From the NCBI GenBank assembly GCA_022796015.1, contig JAAWHU010000025.1, positions 1-42,617 of the forward strand: a stretch of DNA of 42,617 bases, given 5' to 3'. Under the pieces are notes generated by a model. The model was given only the letters and a program-made list of their open reading frames with translations. It was not told the origin of the DNA and ran no database searches. The translations under genes were made by a program, and so were the position numbers. This document shows, one piece after another, positions 41,034-42,617 of the stretch (position 1 is its first letter; each line of letters begins with the position of its first letter). This DNA comes from Hungatella sp. (GTDB taxonomy: Bacteria > Bacillota > Clostridia > Lachnospirales > Lachnospiraceae).

Positions 41034-42206
41034 ATGATGAATGTAATGGAGGAAGTTAGAAGATACCGTGATTATGCCACGGCCATGAGGCGGGAGTTTC
41101 ATCAGCATCCGGAGCTGAGCTGGCAGGAGGTAAATACGGCCGCGCGGATTCGGAGAGAGCTGGATGAAATGGGTATTCCCTATGAGGAGGTGGCAGGGAC
41201 CGGAACCATTGCCACAATAAAAGGAAAAAAGGAACGTCCGATCATCGGGCTGCGCTGTGACATTGACGCACTTCCCATAAAGGAAGTGAGAGACCTTCCT
41301 TTTCGCTCAGAGCAGGAAGGGGTCATGCATGCCTGCGGCCATGACGGCCATATGAGTATGCTTCTTACGGCGGCCCGGGTGCTGGCGGAGCATAAGGAGG
41401 AGCTGGAGTGCACGGTAAAGCTGATCTTCCAGCCGGCAGAGGAGAAGACCAACGGCGCCGTAAAGGTTCTGGAGTCGAAAAAAGTGGGAAAGCTGGACAC
41501 TGTGGCAGGAATGCATCTTCTGCCCATGCTGGAATGCGGCACCATCTCCGTGGATCCAGGCCCCCGATATACCTCCGCCTCGTTTATGAATATTAAGATT
41601 ATAGGAAAAAGCGGCCACGGGGCCATGCCTCATTTTGCTGTGGATCCCATCTATGTGGGGGCCAAGGTGGTGGATGCCCTTCAAAGTATTGCCAGCCGTG
41701 AGGCCAGCCCCATGGATACGGTGGTAGTCAGCATCTGTACCTTCCATTCCGGCACCATGGCCAATATCTTTGCCGAGACGGCGGAACTTAGTGGTACGGT
41801 GCGTACCTTTAATCCAAAGCTTCAGAAGGAGCTTCCGGGAATCATCGAGAGAATCGTGAAGAATACCTGCGAGGCCTACAGGGCAGGATATGAATTTGAT
41901 TACTATTCCGACATTCCTGCCACCATCAACGACGAGCGCTGCAGCGAGATTGCGGCGGGGGCCGTGAAAAAGATCCTGGGAGAGAAGGGGCTGGTAAAAT
42001 ATGCCGGCACCCCAGGCGGAGAGGATTTTGCCTATTTCCTGGAGGAGTTCCCGGGGGTATACGCTTTTGTGGGATGCCGGAATGAGGAGAAGGACTGCTG
42101 CTATTCTCTTCACCATGAGAGGTTTGATTTGGATGAGGACGCCCTGGTGAACGGCGCGGCTTTTTATGTACAGTATGTTCTTGACGCCCAGGCAGAGTTT
42201 AGATAA
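41034..42206 (+). CDS. M20-family amidohydrolase (aminoacylase/hippurate hydrolase type)
   Basis: 390 residues. 'MRREFHQHPELSWQE' and 'TGTIATIKG' open the M20D fold; 'GLRCDIDALPI', the metal-binding 'HACGHDGHMSML' (Cys/His), 'FQPAEEKTNGA' with catalytic Glu, 'AGMHLLPML', and 'PGGEDFAYF' near the end complete the active site. Relatives hydrolyse N-acetyl, N-benzoyl or indole-3-acetyl amino acids. GAGGGGG lies 5 nt before ATG 41034; the longer reading from 40950 would start inside the intercistronic hairpin. Third gene of the set with peptidase-T-like and YfcC, implying import then deacylation of an amino acid conjugate. Confidence 0.92.
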   Translation: MMNVMEEVRRYRDYATAMRREFHQHPELSWQEVNTAARIRRELDEMGIPYEEVAGTGTIATIKGKKERPIIGLRCDIDALPIKEVRDLPFRSEQEGVMHACGHDGHMSMLLTAARVLAEHKEELECTVKLIFQPAEEKTNGAVKVLESKKVGKLDTVAGMHLLPMLECGTISVDPGPRYTSASFMNIKIIGKSGHGAMPHFAVDPIYVGAKVVDALQSIASREASPMDTVVVSICTFHSGTMANIFAETAELSGTVRTFNPKLQKELPGIIERIVKNTCEAYRAGYEFDYYSDIPATINDERCSEIAAGAVKKILGEKGLVKYAGTPGGEDFAYFLEEFPGVYAFVGCRNEEKDCCYSLHHERFDLDEDALVNGAAFYVQYVLDAQAEFR

Positions 42207-42211
42207 AAGAC

Positions 42212-42240
42212 TTTACATCTTTTCACCCTCCCTTTATAAT
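42212..42240 (+). promoter_or_regulatory. Consensus promoter of the 57-residue protein gene
   Basis: TTTACA at 42212-42217, exactly 17-bp spacer, perfect TATAAT at 42235-42240, immediately after the M20 stop. Confidence 0.8.
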
Positions 42241-42288
42241 AGTATGTAACAGCGGACAATGAGAGTTTAAGAAAGGTGAGGTGAGGCT

Positions 42289-42462
42289 ATGCCGGGTGAA
42301 AAGGAAATCAATATTAATTTATTGAATCAGTTAGATTTGCTGGAGAGGCTTGAGATGGCAGACCAGGATGGCGGATATGAGAAGATTCTGCAGCAAATAG
42401 CCTTTGAAAAACGATGCATTGAGCGAAAGCTGTATCAAAAACCTCCGATTACCGATCAATGA
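42289..42462 (+). CDS. Small 57-residue helical protein, unknown function
   Basis: 58 codons including stop, beginning MPGEKEININLLNQLDLLER and ending KPPITDQ. Behind its own near-perfect promoter and the purine-rich GAAAGGTGAGGTGAGG leader. One cysteine, many Glu/Leu/Ile, probably two short helices with an acidic Asp-Gln-Asp-Gly-Gly turn between them. No membrane segment or signal peptide. Family not recognised. Strong transcription and translation signals for so small a product suggest an abundant regulatory or structural peptide, but that is inference. It starts MP-x-x-x-E-I like the 46-residue protein at 36970, though similarity is too slight to call homology. Confidence 0.65.
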   Translation: MPGEKEININLLNQLDLLERLEMADQDGGYEKILQQIAFEKRCIERKLYQKPPITDQ

Positions 42463-42617
42463 TAAGGACTGATTAGCATAAGCAGAAAAGTGCAGAAGTT
42501 TCCTGGTTACTGTTCATTCCCAATGTCAGTTAGTTAAGAATCTTGGAAATCGAATAAACAGTCTGAATACAGGAAAACGTGACATCCGGAAATGAATCCT
42601 GGAGCAAACGGCGTGGA
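42463..42617. other. Noncoding end of window
   Basis: No credible ORF, promoter or hairpin with T tract seen in these 155 bases on either strand. The next gene probably begins beyond the window. Confidence 0.5.

Noticed and set aside
1..42617. Mobile elements, prophage, CRISPR, tRNA or rRNA genes
   Set aside because: Looked for transposase or integrase motifs, regularly spaced repeats, clover-leaf ends with CCA and rRNA signatures; none seen.

Overview
The window looks like a chromosomal segment of a low-to-mid GC Gram-positive anaerobe, most likely a Lachnospiraceae member (Enterocloster/Lachnoclostridium-like). This is an inference from strong AGGAGG ribosome sites, sigma-A promoters, lipoprotein-type binding proteins, CUT1 sugar ABC importers without their own ATPase, YesL and DUF378 proteins, and the overall codon style. 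There are 37 protein genes, almost all on the + strand in short, tightly coupled operons. I see no rRNA, tRNA, CRISPR array, phage or insertion sequence.

Layout. (1) 1-4086: an RpiR/SIS regulator translationally coupled to an OmpR-type two-component pair and a lipoprotein. (2) 4139-9529: a YfcC-type carrier divergent from a LysR regulator, followed by two tandem M20 dipeptidases. (3) 9620-13058: a double zinc-ribbon membrane protein, a TPM-domain protein with a Gly/Ser tail, and a Gfo/Idh/MocA oxidoreductase. (4) 13092-18589: a drug-export operon of MarR, MATE and a heterodimeric ABC exporter, with a promoter buried inside a perfect 18-bp inverted repeat. (5) 18614-23654: a signalling operon of REC-GGDEF protein, hybrid histidine kinase and orphan solute-binding lipoprotein, closed by a clear terminator. 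(6) 23670-30942: an AraC regulator divergent from a GDPD phosphodiesterase, a CUT1 importer, YesL and a cytoplasmic sulfatase-family enzyme. (7) 31013-32748: DUF378 and a dicarboxylate/amino acid:cation symporter. (8) 32858-36851: a polar amino acid ABC importer behind a promoter with repeated ATGCA-type boxes, then an AbgB-like M20 amidohydrolase. (9) 36970-42462: a 46-residue protein, a CdaR/PucR regulator, a peptidase-T-like M20 enzyme, a second YfcC carrier, an M20 aminoacylase-like enzyme and a 57-residue protein.

Taken together, much of the window concerns uptake and hydrolysis of small peptides or N-acyl/N-aryl amino acids: five M20-superfamily hydrolases, two YfcC carriers, an amino acid ABC importer and a Na+/H+-coupled amino acid or dicarboxylate symporter, under separate LysR and CdaR control. 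The rest is sensing (two two-component systems, a c-di-GMP output), efflux and catabolism of an esterified sugar or polyol.

The most interesting points are the orphan binding protein/hybrid kinase/GGDEF operon, the start-stop ATG-TAG anomaly at the peptidase-T-like gene (38380), the palindrome-embedded MarR promoter, and a possible interspersed element shared by two distant intergenic regions. No searches could be run; family names come from reading motifs in the translated sequence.
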